Shown: positions 9,431 to 19,373 of the stretch, one piece after another
How positions within the stretch are numbered: the first letter of the stretch is position 1
Layout of the letters: each line of letters starts with the position of its first letter
NCBI RefSeq assembly: GCF_900112495.1
Contig: NZ_FOMA01000001.1
Coordinates: 806,001-870,000, forward strand
Direction of reading: 5' to 3'
DNA: 64,000 nt
Source: Bacillus sp. OV322
GTDB taxonomy: Bacteria > Bacillota > Bacilli > Bacillales > DSM-1321
Position numbers and translations under genes: made by a program
Notes under the pieces: generated by a model
Told to the model about the DNA's origin: nothing
Seen by the model: only the letters and a program-made list of their open reading frames with translations
Databases searched by the model: none

Positions 9431-10297
9431 ATGGCTACTTTTAAGGAGTTTCGCAATAATGTTAAACCTAACTGGTGCCCGGGATGCGGCGATTTTTCCG
9501 TCCAGGCAGCCATACAGCGGGCAGCAGCAAATGCGGGCCTGGAACCTGAGAATCTGGCAATTGTATCAGGAATCGGCTGCTCCGGACGCATATCCGGTTA
9601 TATAAAATCTTATGGTTTTCATGGAATTCATGGGCGGTCACTTCCTATCGCGCAGGGAGTGAAAATGGCCAACAGGGATCTGACGGTCATCGCATCGGGA
9701 GGAGACGGTGATGGATTTGCAATAGGGATGGGCCACACCGTCCATGCCATCCGCCGGAATATAGACATCACGTATATTGTAATGGACAACCAAATATATG
9801 GATTAACCAAAGGACAAACATCTCCGCGGTCATCTGCCGGGTTTAAAACAAAATCAACTCCGCAGGGATCGATAGAGCAGGCTATTTCTCCTATGGAGCT
9901 TGCGCTTTCAGCAGGTGCAACTTTTGCAGCCCAAAGTTTTTCAACAGATTTAAAGGATCTGACAGCCCTGATTGAAGAAGGGATAAAGCACAAAGGCTTT
10001 TCTTTCATCAATGTCTTCAGCCCTTGTGTGACATATAATAAAATTAACACCTATGACTGGTTTAAAGAGAATATTACCAAACTTGGAACAATTGAAGGGT
10101 ATGACCCATCGGACAGGGAAATGGCCATGAAAACAATTATGGAAAAGGACGGCCTGATTACCGGGCTTATTTACCAGAATAAAGAGCGCCCGTCTTATCA
10201 GGAAATGATACCGGGTTATGGAGAAAAGCCGCTTTCTGCATCCAGCCTAACAGTAAGCCAGGAAATTTTTGATAAACTTGCTTCTGAATTTATGTAA
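9431..10297 (+). CDS. korB: 2-oxoacid:ferredoxin oxidoreductase beta subunit
   Basis: The 288-residue beta subunit binds thiamine pyrophosphate and supplies cysteines for the Fe-S cluster. Motifs: NWCPGCGDF (~15), GIGCSGRISGY (~47), ASGGDGDGFAIGMGH (~87) and the MDNQIYGLTKGQTSPRS stretch (~117), which is the usual TPP/Mg site followed by the KorB signature. No ferredoxin domain is fused, so an external ferredoxin is needed. The start ATG lies 2 nt after the korA stop codon. The pair ends in a strong terminator. Confidence 0.92.
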   Translation: MATFKEFRNNVKPNWCPGCGDFSVQAAIQRAAANAGLEPENLAIVSGIGCSGRISGYIKSYGFHGIHGRSLPIAQGVKMANRDLTVIASGGDGDGFAIGMGHTVHAIRRNIDITYIVMDNQIYGLTKGQTSPRSSAGFKTKSTPQGSIEQAISPMELALSAGATFAAQSFSTDLKDLTALIEEGIKHKGFSFINVFSPCVTYNKINTYDWFKENITKLGTIEGYDPSDREMAMKTIMEKDGLITGLIYQNKERPSYQEMIPGYGEKPLSASSLTVSQEIFDKLASEFM

Positions 10298-10305
10298 AGA
10301 AATTA

Positions 10306-10341
10306 AAGGGTTATTTTCACATTGTGAAAATAACCTTTTTT
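10306..10341. terminator. korB terminator
   Basis: A perfect 12-bp stem (GGTTATTTTCAC / GTGAAAATAACC, loop ATT) is followed by six T residues. It could also end the oppositely oriented small gene at 10371-10550. Confidence 0.9.
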
Positions 10342-10370
10342 CCATAATTCCGCTATCCTGCAAACAGCTA

Positions 10371-10550
10371 TCAGTGATGGCGGTGTTTATTATGATGGCA
10401 TCGGCGGCACATCATTAAATTTGTCCAGAAGTCATCCCTGTTAGTTCTGGGGCTATCTGAGCTGTTGCTCACGCTATCATTATTGAAATGACAGCATCTG
10501 CCTTTGTTGCTTGTGTTGTTGTTGTTTGTATTTGCTGATCTTCCTGTCAT
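10371..10550 (-). CDS. Small Asn/Ser-, Cys- and His-rich protein, possible spore-coat component
   Basis: A 59-codon frame on the minus strand starts with ATG 6 nt after a very strong GGGGAGGAG ribosome binding site. The N-terminal part contains NTNNNNTSNK. A CC pair follows at residues 19-20, an Asp/Ser stretch in the middle, a short FWTNLMM segment, and a basic tail with CRRCHHNKHRHH. There is no signal peptide or hydrophobic helix. Such low-complexity Cys/His-rich small proteins are common among Bacillus spore-coat and sporulation proteins, but I do not recognise a family. The composition is what supports the suggestion; the function is inference. Confidence 0.6.
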   Translation of the reverse strand: MTGRSANTNNNNTSNKGRCCHFNNDSVSNSSDSPRTNRDDFWTNLMMCRRCHHNKHRHH

Positions 10551-10674
10551 GCTTGTCTCCTCCCCGTGAGAAATGTGTTCATGCTATCTTACGAAAAAAG
10601 AGGACAAGCGGTGCGGGAAACTGTCATCATTAGCTAAAAAACAGGCAGATGGAAGGATGATAACTTTGTTTTTT

Positions 10675-10830
10675 TAGGGCTGTCTCTCTCCAGGATGCTC
10701 GCTTTCATCGCGGGCTGAGCCTCTTCAGCTGCGCCTGCTGTCCCGCTGATCCTGCAGGAGCTTTGCAACTTACGCTCCTATCAACTGACTTAGAGATTGA
10801 GTCGCCTTACAGAACACATAAAAAAATAAC
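10675..10830. repeat. Bacillaceae-type intergenic repeat, copy 1
   Basis: This GC-rich gene-free block contains GATGCTCGCTTTC, CTGAGCCTCTTCAGC and CCTGCAGGAGCTTTGC. It resembles a family of intergenic repeats I know from many Bacillaceae genomes (Bacillus REP-like). A second, inverted member lies at 15545-15785. Boundaries are approximate. Confidence 0.55.
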
Positions 10831-10877
10831 AATCTTCTAAAAAAGAGCCTAAAAATGAACCACTTGAGATATTATTG

Positions 10878-10909
10878 CCATTTAAAATATCATCATAAAT
10901 TTTAAATGG
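10878..10909. promoter_or_regulatory. 11-bp inverted repeat upstream of tdh
   Basis: CCATTTAAAAT (10878-10888) and ATTTTAAATGG (10899-10909) form a perfect inverted repeat with a 10-nt spacer, about 140 bp ahead of tdh. It has no U-tract, so an operator is as likely as an RNA hairpin. No regulator is assigned. Confidence 0.4.
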
Positions 10910-11050
10910 TGCCAATTATTAAAAAAATGTCCCTCTTATAGCCACATGTCCACTCAAGGAGGACAGCGGTATTTACAACTATTTTTCTTTAATGCTAAAA
11001 TACTATTATACTTAGAAAATAACATGTGCTTTAAAGGGAGAGTGTACATA

Positions 11051-12091
11051 TTGAACGGAAAAATGAAAGCGCTTGTAAAACATCACAGAGGATTTGGAGC
11101 AGAGCTCAGAAAAGTCGATATACCTTCCATAAATGAAACTGAAGTACTTATCAAGGTAAAAGCAACGTCCATTTGCGGCACAGACGTACATATCTATTCT
11201 TGGGATGCATGGTCACAGGGCAGGGTAAATCCTCCCTATGTTTTTGGCCATGAATTTTCTGGAGAAGTCGTGGAGATTGGAGACAAGGTAACAAGAGTGA
11301 AAATAGGGGATTATGTGTCAGCAGAAACACATATAGTCTGCGGGACATGTCCGCAATGTTTGACCGGCCAAGGGCATATCTGTAAAAATACCAAAATAAT
11401 CGGTGTGGATACACAAGGGTGTTTTGCAGAGTATGTGGCTCTTCCTGCGGGTAACTTATGGAAAAACCCTGCGGATATGCCATTGGATGTTGCCTCTATT
11501 CAGGAGCCGATGGGAAATGCTGTACACACAGTCCTCGCTGGCGAAGTAACCGGCAAAGCTGTTGCAGTCATCGGGTGCGGACCTATAGGCATCATGGCTG
11601 CGGGTGTTGCAAAGGCATCGGGTGCGGCTAAGGTTATTGCTTTTGATTTAAACGATTACCGCCTTAAGCTTGCTAGAGAAATGGGTGCGGATTATACGGT
11701 TAACTCAGGTCAGGAAGACCCGCTTGAACAGGCATTTAATCTTACTGATGGTAATGGAGTGGATGTGGTTTGTGAGATGAGCGGACATCCTGCAGCCATC
11801 AATCAAGGCTTTAAGATGGCAACAAATGGCGGAAGGGTATCCATTTTGAGTCTGCCTGTCAAGCCAGTAGAAATTAACATAACAGATGACATAGTATTCA
11901 AGGGCCTTACTGTACAGGGAATTACCGGCAGGAAAATGTTCCAGACATGGCAGCAGGTTTCCGGCCTTCTTGCATCGGGCCAAGTAGATGTTACGCCAGT
12001 AATTACCCATCACCTTCCGCTGGAAGAGTTTGAAAAGGGCTTTGAATTAATGATGAAGGGCGAATGCGGGAAAGTTGTGCTGACACCATAA
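11051..12091 (+). CDS. tdh: L-threonine 3-dehydrogenase
   Basis: Zinc-dependent medium-chain dehydrogenase oxidising L-threonine to 2-amino-3-ketobutyrate, which the next gene (kbl) cleaves to glycine and acetyl-CoA. Motifs: CGTDVHIYSWDAWSQ with the catalytic zinc Cys, GHEFSGEV, the structural-zinc cysteines in VCGTCPQCLTGQGHIC, and the NAD-binding GCGPIGIMAAG. I chose the TTG start at 11051, which has GGGAGAG upstream and gives 346 residues, the family length. A longer frame from 10946 lacks a ribosome binding site and extends well past the family N-terminus. Confidence 0.93.
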   Translation: MNGKMKALVKHHRGFGAELRKVDIPSINETEVLIKVKATSICGTDVHIYSWDAWSQGRVNPPYVFGHEFSGEVVEIGDKVTRVKIGDYVSAETHIVCGTCPQCLTGQGHICKNTKIIGVDTQGCFAEYVALPAGNLWKNPADMPLDVASIQEPMGNAVHTVLAGEVTGKAVAVIGCGPIGIMAAGVAKASGAAKVIAFDLNDYRLKLAREMGADYTVNSGQEDPLEQAFNLTDGNGVDVVCEMSGHPAAINQGFKMATNGGRVSILSLPVKPVEINITDDIVFKGLTVQGITGRKMFQTWQQVSGLLASGQVDVTPVITHHLPLEEFEKGFELMMKGECGKVVLTP

Positions 12092-12144
12092 GCATATAAA
12101 TTCATGCCTGCTGTAAAAAATGAAGATTTAAAAGGAGGATTATT

Positions 12145-13323
12145 ATGAAAGGCTTTGAATACTTACAGAATGAACTGGATGCAATGAAAAAAGAGGGAAC
12201 TTTCAGGAAGCTTGTTCCGCTTGAATCTGATCAGGGTTCAAAAGTTGTGGTCAATGGAAAAGAGGTTATCCAGTTGTCCTCAAACAACTATCTTGGCCTT
12301 ACCAATCATCCCCGCCTAAAAAAGGCTGCCTTGAAAGCTGTCGAAGAGTTCGGGGCAGGTACAGGATCTGTCCGGACGATTGCAGGTACTTTCTCCATGC
12401 ACGAGGAACTTGAAGAAAAATTAGCGAAATTCAAGCATACAGAGGCAAGCCTGGTTTTTCAATCAGGGTTCACCACGAATCAGGGCGTTCTCTCTGCGAT
12501 ATTAACGCCTGAAGATGTCGTGATATCAGATGAATTAAATCATGCATCCATCATTGATGGCATCCGCCTGACCAAATCAGGACGAAAAGTATATAAACAT
12601 GTGGATATGGCATCCCTTGAATCAGCCCTCAGGGAATCAAAAGAGTACAGAAAAAGGCTGATCGTAACGGATGGTGTTTTTTCCATGGATGGAAACATAG
12701 CGCCACTTCCTGAAATCGTGGAATTAGCAGAAAAGTATGATGCACTTGTCATGGTTGATGATGCACATGCTTCTGGTGTGCTCGGCCAGAACGGCCGCGG
12801 AACGGTCAACCACTTTGGCCTTGACGGGAGGGTGCATATTCAGGTTGGCACACTAAGCAAGGCAATCGGTGTACTTGGAGGGTATGTTGCAAGCTCCAGA
12901 ACTCTTATTGATTACCTGATTCACAAAGGCCGCCCTTTTTTATTCAGTACATCACATCCTCCTGCAGTCACAATGGCTTGCATAGAAGCCATTGACGTTC
13001 TTTTGGATGAACCTGTGCTGTTTGACCGGCTTTGGGAAAATACGAAGTTCTTTAAAGCCGGATTAAAGGGATTAGGATTCAATATTGGCGACAGCGAAAC
13101 GCCAATCACTCCAGTCATAGTCGGTGATGAAGCATTGTCGCACCAATTTTCAGATCTGCTGCTTCAATACGGCGTTTTTGCCCAGGGAATCGCGTTTCCA
13201 ACTGTAGCTAAAGGGCTGGCGCGTGTCCGGACGATTGTTACCGCCCAGCACTCTGAATCAGAGCTTAAACAGGCGCTTTCTGCATTTGAAACAGCAGGAA
13301 AAGAGCTTGGGATCATAAAGTAA
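12145..13323 (+). CDS. kbl: Glycine C-acetyltransferase (2-amino-3-ketobutyrate CoA ligase)
   Basis: This PLP-dependent alpha-oxoamine synthase of 392 residues catalyses the second step of threonine catabolism after Tdh. Typical features are SSNNYLGL (~47), [13 protein letters not shown] (~73), [10 protein letters not shown] (~206) and the PLP lysine in GTLSKAIG (~240). It begins 53 nt after tdh with an AAAGGAGG site, consistent with a tdh-kbl operon. The same order occurs in B. subtilis. Confidence 0.95.
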   Translation: MKGFEYLQNELDAMKKEGTFRKLVPLESDQGSKVVVNGKEVIQLSSNNYLGLTNHPRLKKAALKAVEEFGAGTGSVRTIAGTFSMHEELEEKLAKFKHTEASLVFQSGFTTNQGVLSAILTPEDVVISDELNHASIIDGIRLTKSGRKVYKHVDMASLESALRESKEYRKRLIVTDGVFSMDGNIAPLPEIVELAEKYDALVMVDDAHASGVLGQNGRGTVNHFGLDGRVHIQVGTLSKAIGVLGGYVASSRTLIDYLIHKGRPFLFSTSHPPAVTMACIEAIDVLLDEPVLFDRLWENTKFFKAGLKGLGFNIGDSETPITPVIVGDEALSHQFSDLLLQYGVFAQGIAFPTVAKGLARVRTIVTAQHSESELKQALSAFETAGKELGIIK

Positions 13324-13529
13324 ATACCGCCAGCAATGTCCCTGTTTTTCTGATCATTCTAGGGAAACTGCTTAAAAATTCCAGCTGGGAGAGTTGTTCG
13401 AAAATGGATTCATCCCTCAGCAAACATTATAAATTATTGTTGTAAGAGATTATTTAGTTTAAAATGGTAAGTTGTAAGCGAAAAATTTATCTTATGCAAT
13501 TTTTTATATAGTGAAAGAAGGGATACTCC

Positions 13530-15071
13530 ATGAACGAAAAACAGCGTTTGGAAACACAGCAAGTAAAGGCGGACAATTCAGCGGACAAAAAATCCGTGAA
13601 GGATTACAGCCAATACTTTCAAGCGGTTTACGTTCCTCCTTCCTTAAAGGAAGCAAAGAAACGGGGAAAAGAAGAAGTAAAATATGATGCCTTTGCTATT
13701 CCTGAAGAGTTCAGGGCTATGGGCGAAGGAAGAAAGTTCTTTATACGTACATATGGCTGCCAGATGAATGAACATGACACCGAAGTTATGGCCGGCATCT
13801 TTATGGCCCTTGGATATGAAGCAACAGACACAGTGGAAGACGCAAATGTCATCTTGCTTAACACGTGTGCAATACGTGAAAATGCAGAAAATAAGGTTTT
13901 TGGCGAACTTGGCCACCTGAAATCGCTTAAAAGCGAAAAACCTGATTTGCTCTTGGGAGTATGCGGATGCATGTCACAGGAGGAATCGGTGGTAAATCGG
14001 ATTCTATCAAAGCATGGGTTTGTTGATATGATATTTGGCACGCATAATATCCACAGATTGCCCAATATCCTCCATGATGCCTATATGTCTAAAGAAATGG
14101 TCATCGAAGTATGGTCGAAGGAGGGCGATGTTATTGAAAACCTTCCAAAGGTCCGCAAAGGAAAAACAAAAGCATGGGTCAACATCATGTATGGCTGCGA
14201 TAAATTCTGCACGTATTGCATCGTTCCTTATACCCGCGGGAAGGAACGAAGCCGGCGGCCTGAAGAAATTATCGCTGAGGTCCGCCATCTTGCTGCACAG
14301 GGATACAAAGAAATCACCCTTCTCGGCCAAAATGTAAATGCATATGGCAAGGATCTTGAAGACATCAGATTCGGTCTTGGCGATTTAATGGATGAAATCC
14401 GAAAAATCGATATACCAAGGGTGCGTTTTACAACAAGCCATCCTAGGGACTTTGATGATCACCTGATTGAAGTTCTTGCAAAAGGCGGAAATCTTGTTGA
14501 ACATATTCACCTCCCTGTTCAGTCAGGCAGCACGGAAATTCTAAAAATAATGGCCCGCAAGTATACCCGCGAGCAATACCTGGAGCTTGCTGCAAAAATT
14601 AAAGCATCCATTCCTAACGCTACCCTGACAACCGATATCATAGTTGGATATCCAAATGAAACGGATGAGCAATTTCAAGAAACACTTTCATTGTATAAAG
14701 AAGTAGGTTTTGATGCAGCATATACCTTTATTTATTCGCCGCGCGAAGGCACACCGGCTGCCAAGATGCAGGACAATGTACCGATGGAAGTGAAGAAAGA
14801 GCGTCTGCAGCTTTTAAATGCGCTTGTAAATGAAACCTCCGCCTTAAAAATGAAAGAGTATGAAGGCCAGGTAGTTGAAGTGCTCGTAGAGGGCGAAAGC
14901 AAAAATAACCCCGAAGTATTAGCGGGATATACAACAAAAAATAAGCTCGTTAACTTTATTGGACCTAAATCTGCGATTGGCCAAATTGTTAAAGTAAAAA
15001 TCACGAAAGCCAAAACATGGTCATTGAACGGGGATATGGTTGAAGAAGCAGCGGCTGTAGAGGTGAAATAA
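13530..15071 (+). CDS. miaB: MiaB, tRNA-2-methylthio-N6-dimethylallyladenosine synthase
   Basis: This radical-SAM enzyme adds the methylthio group to i6A37 of tRNA and so acts after MiaA (encoded at 30447). It has 513 residues. The N-terminal auxiliary-cluster cysteines lie in [20 protein letters not shown] and [10 protein letters not shown]. The radical-SAM CxxxCxxC motif is in [17 protein letters not shown], and the TRAM domain is C-terminal. The N-terminal extension of about 65 residues is usual in Bacillus MiaB. The stop codon shares a base with the ricA start, so the two genes are translationally coupled. Confidence 0.97.
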   Translation: MNEKQRLETQQVKADNSADKKSVKDYSQYFQAVYVPPSLKEAKKRGKEEVKYDAFAIPEEFRAMGEGRKFFIRTYGCQMNEHDTEVMAGIFMALGYEATDTVEDANVILLNTCAIRENAENKVFGELGHLKSLKSEKPDLLLGVCGCMSQEESVVNRILSKHGFVDMIFGTHNIHRLPNILHDAYMSKEMVIEVWSKEGDVIENLPKVRKGKTKAWVNIMYGCDKFCTYCIVPYTRGKERSRRPEEIIAEVRHLAAQGYKEITLLGQNVNAYGKDLEDIRFGLGDLMDEIRKIDIPRVRFTTSHPRDFDDHLIEVLAKGGNLVEHIHLPVQSGSTEILKIMARKYTREQYLELAAKIKASIPNATLTTDIIVGYPNETDEQFQETLSLYKEVGFDAAYTFIYSPREGTPAAKMQDNVPMEVKKERLQLLNALVNETSALKMKEYEGQVVEVLVEGESKNNPEVLAGYTTKNKLVNFIGPKSAIGQIVKVKITKAKTWSLNGDMVEEAAAVEVK

Positions 15072-15499
15072 TGGCAAAGTTCTCAAAAGACGATATTCTT
15101 CAAAGAGCAGCAGACCTTGCACAAATGATTTCTGAAACGGAAGAAGTGGATTTTTTCAAACGTGCTGAAGCTCAAATTAATGAAAATCAAAAAGTCCGCG
15201 AAATGATTGCAAGCATTAAAAGCCTGCAAAAACAGGCAGTGAATTTCCAGCATTATGGGAAAGAACAAGCCTATAGGCAGGTGCAGGATAAAATCGATGC
15301 ACTGGAAAAAGAACTTGATGAGCTGCCGATTGTACAGGAATTTAAGCAATCACAGGTTGATGTGAACGATTTACTGCAAATGGTGGCTTCACAAGTTTCA
15401 AATACGGTAACTGATTTGATCATTGAAAGTACTGATGGTGATAAATTGCGCGGTGAAACAGGATCACGCGCGAATGCAGGCGGAAGCAGCTGCATGTAA
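15071..15499 (+). CDS. ricA: RicA (YmcA), Y-complex subunit
   Basis: RicA is one of the three Y-complex proteins (RicA/RicT/RicF) that partner RNase Y and affect competence, biofilm and sporulation; the complex carries Fe-S clusters. The 142-residue helical protein belongs to the YlbF/YmcA family. It has the typical IASIKSLQKQAVNFQHYGK core and a C-terminal extension ending SSCM with a lone Cys, a plausible cluster ligand. Its start overlaps the miaB stop. Confidence 0.92.
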   Translation: MAKFSKDDILQRAADLAQMISETEEVDFFKRAEAQINENQKVREMIASIKSLQKQAVNFQHYGKEQAYRQVQDKIDALEKELDELPIVQEFKQSQVDVNDLLQMVASQVSNTVTDLIIESTDGDKLRGETGSRANAGGSSCM

Positions 15500-15508
15500 T
15501 AAAACAAG

Positions 15509-15540
15509 AACCCCCCTTCATTGTGAAGAGGGGTTTTTTT
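15509..15540 (+). terminator. miaB-ricA terminator
   Basis: A stem of AACCCC..TTCA pairing with TGAA..GGGGTT is followed by a T-tract just after ricA. Confidence 0.88.
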
Positions 15541-15544
15541 GTTT

Positions 15545-15785
15545 GAAGACGCTTGACTCCTTGGGGATTAACGCTCAAGGCTAAACCCCGCGGAGGCTCG
15601 GTGTACGCTTCCGGAGATCTGTGGATTTTGTGCGGAAATCCGCAGGCTGATTGGAGTGTAAGGTGCGAAACTCCTGCTTAGATTAGCAGGGACAGGTGAG
15701 ATCCCGCAGGCATTGCTATGGAGACTCACCTCCCGCCCCTCGGAAAGCAAGTATTCTGGAGCGGCAATCAGCCATCTTGGTCACA
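15545..15785. repeat. Bacillaceae-type intergenic repeat, copy 2 (longer, inverted)
   Basis: About 240 bases of GC-rich gene-free sequence contain CCCGCGGAGGCTCGG, ATCCCGCAGGCA, GACTCACCTCCCGCCCC and CTGGAGCGGCAATCAGCC. Read on the minus strand, the last parts line up with the copy at 10675-10830. The remaining stretch to cotE (15786-16039) shows nothing else that I can identify. Confidence 0.6.
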
Positions 15786-16039
15786 TAGCAGCAAAGTTTA
15801 CGAAAACAGCCAAGAAAAAAGAATCATTGCTTGCTTGTTGATTTTTTAAAAACTTTCTCAGGAAATCATTTAAACCTTTGCAGACCTTGCCTCAATCATG
15901 ACACATAACCATATGGGCTGGCATAAAATGAGATAGATAAACAATATAAAACCACCAGTTTCTATTTAAAACTTATTCGCACATTAGACTTTTAACCTGC
16001 ATAGGATGAATGGAAACTGAATGAGGAGGGTTCGCTAGC

Positions 16040-16573
16040 ATGTCACATTACAGAGAGATAATTACAAAAGCGGTGGTGGCAAAGGGACGCAAATTCACTA
16101 AGTCCCAGCACATCATTTGCCCGGCTCATCATCCTTCTAGCATTCTCGGTTGTTGGATCATAAATCACAAGTATGAGGCACATAAAGTCGGCAAAAAAGT
16201 GGAAATAAGCGGCAGCTACGAAATAAATGTTTGGTATTCTTATAGTGATAATACAAAAACAGAAGTCGTAACTGAAAAGGTTCATTATAAAGATGTCATA
16301 TCTTTGAAATACCGCGATCCTGATTGCAATGATGATCAAGATGTCATTGCCAAAGCCGTACAGCAGCCAAATTGTATAGAAGCCTGCATTTCGCCTTGTG
16401 GACAGAAAGTGATTGTACACGTCGAAAGGGAATTCTATGTTGAAGTCATCGGAGAAACAAAGGTTTGTGTCGCTGTTAATCCAGATGGCTGTGATGATGA
16501 CTGGGGCTGTGATCTAGAAGATGATTTTGACGACTTAGATCCAAATTTCCTGGGTGATTTTGAGGATGAATAA
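16040..16573 (+). CDS. cotE: CotE, outer spore coat morphogenetic protein
   Basis: CotE organises the outer coat around the forespore. The 177-residue product aligns with CotE along its length: [18 protein letters not shown] start, conserved GCWIINH near residue 37, [11 protein letters not shown] near 57, the [14 protein letters not shown] region, and the very acidic C-terminal tail ending DFEDE. The ATG follows GAGGAGG. Position between ricA and mutS is as in B. subtilis. Confidence 0.96.
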   Translation: MSHYREIITKAVVAKGRKFTKSQHIICPAHHPSSILGCWIINHKYEAHKVGKKVEISGSYEINVWYSYSDNTKTEVVTEKVHYKDVISLKYRDPDCNDDQDVIAKAVQQPNCIEACISPCGQKVIVHVEREFYVEVIGETKVCVAVNPDGCDDDWGCDLEDDFDDLDPNFLGDFEDE

Positions 16574-16596
16574 ATACTGAGATTTATCTTAGATTG

Positions 16597-16630
16597 CCGG
16601 ATGATAACAATATCATCCGGTTTGTTTTTT
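16597..16630 (+). terminator. cotE terminator
   Basis: A perfect 10-bp stem (CCGGATGATA / TATCATCCGG, loop ACAA) is followed by TTTGTTTTTT. Confidence 0.93.
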
Positions 16631-16736
16631 TATGGAACATTTTATAACCTATTTCAAAATTAATCCCGGAAAAGGGGGATATGATATAATGGATGCGAGA
16701 AGAATCTTTAATTTTGGTTAGGAAGGTTTTGGCAAT

Positions 16737-19346
16737 ATGACAGGATACACTCCCATGATTCAGCAATATTTAAAAATCAAGGCAGATTATCAGGATGCCT
16801 TTTTATTTTTCCGTTTGGGTGATTTTTATGAGATGTTCTTTGAAGACGCCCTATCAGCATCGCAGGAACTTGAAATCACTTTAACCAGCCGTGAAGGAGG
16901 CACCGAGGATAGAATACCGATGTGCGGTATTCCTTACCATGCGGCTTCGGGCTATATAGATATTTTAATAGAAAAAGGCTACAAAGTTGCCATTTGCGAA
17001 CAGGTAGAAGACCCGAAAAAAACTAAGGGCATGGTCAGGCGCGAAGTTGTTCAGCTTATTACTCCGGGAACAAAAATGGATGGAAAAGGCCTGGATGAGA
17101 AGGAAAATAATTATATTGCTGCGGTTTCTGACTTTGAAGACGGGACATTCGGTTTTGCTTATAACGATTTGTCCACAGGAGAAAGCAAGGCAACAATCAT
17201 TAGCGGTACATTTGAAGATGTGTTTAATGAGCTTGCCATATTAGGCGCTAAAGAAGTGGTGGTGGCAAACGGCTTTAATCCTGACTGGCAAAAAAAGTGG
17301 CAGGAAAGAGGAATACCCGCTCTTTCGTTCGAGGATGAAACAGCAGAAAGCATGCAATTTCAGCATTTGATTGGAAGCCTCGAAAGCGCGAGACACCGCT
17401 TGGCGGTTTCCCGTCTGTTTCATTATCTGTTCCGCACGCAAAAACGCGCGCTGGATCATCTGCAGCCTGTAATAAGCTATGAAAGCAATCATTATATGAA
17501 AATTGATTATTATTCAAAACGGAACCTGGAGCTGACGGAAACAATCCGTTCAAAAGGGAAGAAAGGATCTTTATTGTGGCTGCTGGATGAAACGAAAACA
17601 TCAATGGGAGGCAGGCTTCTTAAACAATGGATCGACAGGCCTCTTATTAATAAAAGTCAAATTGAGAAGCGGCAGTCACTTGTAGAAACTTTGAAAGATC
17701 ACTATTTTGAACGCCAGGATATCCGCGAACGCCTTAAGGAAGTTTATGATTTGGAACGCCTTGCCGGAAGGGTTGCTTTTGGAAATGTTAATGCCAGGGA
17801 CTTAATACAGCTGAAACGCTCTTTAATGCAGCTTCCTGCCTTGAAGGACATTCTATCTTCCCTGAAGAACGAGGATATGAAGCTTCTTTCTGAACAGCTT
17901 GATCCATGTGAAGATGTTACAAGTTTGCTTCAAAAGTCTCTTGCGGAAAACCCTCCTCTTTCCGTTAAAGAAGGAAACATTATACAAGACGGATATAACG
18001 GGGAGCTTGATGAATACCGGGATGCCAGCCGGAACGGAAAAACCTGGATTGCGAGCCTTGAACGGGAAGAGCGTGAAAGGACAGGAATCAGGTCTCTTAA
18101 AATTGGATATAACCGTGTTTTTGGCTATTATATAGAAGTGACAAGAGCTAATTTGCACCTGCTTGAAGAGGGAAGATATGAACGCAAGCAGACACTGACA
18201 AACGCAGAGCGTTTCATCACACCAGAGCTTAAAGAGAAGGAAGCGCTGATTCTGCAGGCGGAAGAAAAAAGTACAGGGCTTGAATATGACTTATTTCTTC
18301 AAATCAGGGAAGAAATCAAATCACACATTCCGCGCCTGCAGGCAATAGCTAAAAAGGTAAGTGAACTTGATGTTTTGCAATGCTTTGCAACCATTAGCGA
18401 AGAAAGGCACTACGTAAAGCCGGATTTTTCACAGGACAGGACCATCATGATCAAAGACGGCCGCCATCCGGTAGTAGAAAAAGTACTTAAATCCCAGGAG
18501 TACGTTCCGAATGATTGCCGCATGAATTCAGAAAGAGAATTATTGCTGATCACTGGCCCTAACATGTCAGGAAAGAGCACATACATGCGGCAAATTGCGT
18601 TAACATCCATATTGGCTCAGATTGGCTGCTTTGTTTCAGCGAGTGAAGCAACATTGCCTATATTTGATAAAGTCTTTACCCGGATTGGGGCAGCAGATGA
18701 CTTAATTTCAGGACAAAGCACCTTTATGGTCGAAATGCTTGAAGCTAAAAACGCAATAAACAATGCAACAGAAAACAGTTTGATATTATTTGATGAAATA
18801 GGCCGGGGAACCTCTACCTATGACGGTATGGCTCTTGCACAGGCAATCATTGAACATATTCATGATAAAATTGGCGCAAAAACACTATTTTCAACTCATT
18901 ACCATGAATTGACAGTACTTTCAGAAGAACTCGGCTGTCTTGAGAATATCCATGTCAGCGCAGTGGAGCAAAACGGACATGTAGTATTCCTTCATAAAAT
19001 AAAAGAAGGGTCTGCAGATAAAAGCTACGGCATCCATGTGGCAAAGCTGGCAGAACTGCCCCATTCTCTTATCCAGCGGGCAAATGAAATTTTAGAGAAG
19101 CTCGAAAAAGAATCATTTATTGAAAAAAATAAGGATATTCCTGTGGCAGAAACGGTGCATGAATCAAACCCTGTAGAAAGTGATGCCCAGCTATCCTTTT
19201 TTACAGCTGAAACAGCAGCTGTTAAAAAGCCAGCTTCGCCTAAAGAGAAAAACGTCCTTGAAGAATTAAAAGGACTAAACCTTCTTGAAATGACGCCGCT
19301 TGAAGCTTTAAATGAGATGTACAGGCTCCAAAAGAAATTAAAATAA
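16737..19346 (+). CDS. mutS: MutS DNA mismatch recognition protein
   Basis: MutS binds mismatches and, with MutL, starts repair. The 869-residue protein has the mismatch-contact motif [15 protein letters not shown] (~24), connector and lever/clamp domains, Walker [15 protein letters not shown] (~605), [12 protein letters not shown] (~683) and the HTH dimer region, with a C-terminal tail that may carry the beta-clamp site (AQLSFF). Start ATG follows AGGAAGG. mutL begins 27 nt after the stop, forming the usual mutSL operon. Confidence 0.98.
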   Translation: MTGYTPMIQQYLKIKADYQDAFLFFRLGDFYEMFFEDALSASQELEITLTSREGGTEDRIPMCGIPYHAASGYIDILIEKGYKVAICEQVEDPKKTKGMVRREVVQLITPGTKMDGKGLDEKENNYIAAVSDFEDGTFGFAYNDLSTGESKATIISGTFEDVFNELAILGAKEVVVANGFNPDWQKKWQERGIPALSFEDETAESMQFQHLIGSLESARHRLAVSRLFHYLFRTQKRALDHLQPVISYESNHYMKIDYYSKRNLELTETIRSKGKKGSLLWLLDETKTSMGGRLLKQWIDRPLINKSQIEKRQSLVETLKDHYFERQDIRERLKEVYDLERLAGRVAFGNVNARDLIQLKRSLMQLPALKDILSSLKNEDMKLLSEQLDPCEDVTSLLQKSLAENPPLSVKEGNIIQDGYNGELDEYRDASRNGKTWIASLEREERERTGIRSLKIGYNRVFGYYIEVTRANLHLLEEGRYERKQTLTNAERFITPELKEKEALILQAEEKSTGLEYDLFLQIREEIKSHIPRLQAIAKKVSELDVLQCFATISEERHYVKPDFSQDRTIMIKDGRHPVVEKVLKSQEYVPNDCRMNSERELLLITGPNMSGKSTYMRQIALTSILAQIGCFVSASEATLPIFDKVFTRIGAADDLISGQSTFMVEMLEAKNAINNATENSLILFDEIGRGTSTYDGMALAQAIIEHIHDKIGAKTLFSTHYHELTVLSEELGCLENIHVSAVEQNGHVVFLHKIKEGSADKSYGIHVAKLAELPHSLIQRANEILEKLEKESFIEKNKDIPVAETVHESNPVESDAQLSFFTAETAAVKKPASPKEKNVLEELKGLNLLEMTPLEALNEMYRLQKKLK

Positions 19347-19373
19347 CCGGAATATGAAAGCGAGGCGATGGTT

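Noticed and set aside
10860-11050. Possible riboswitch or T-box upstream of tdh
   Set aside because: Only a short 11-bp inverted repeat is present. No T-box sequence, specifier loop or known riboswitch core was found.
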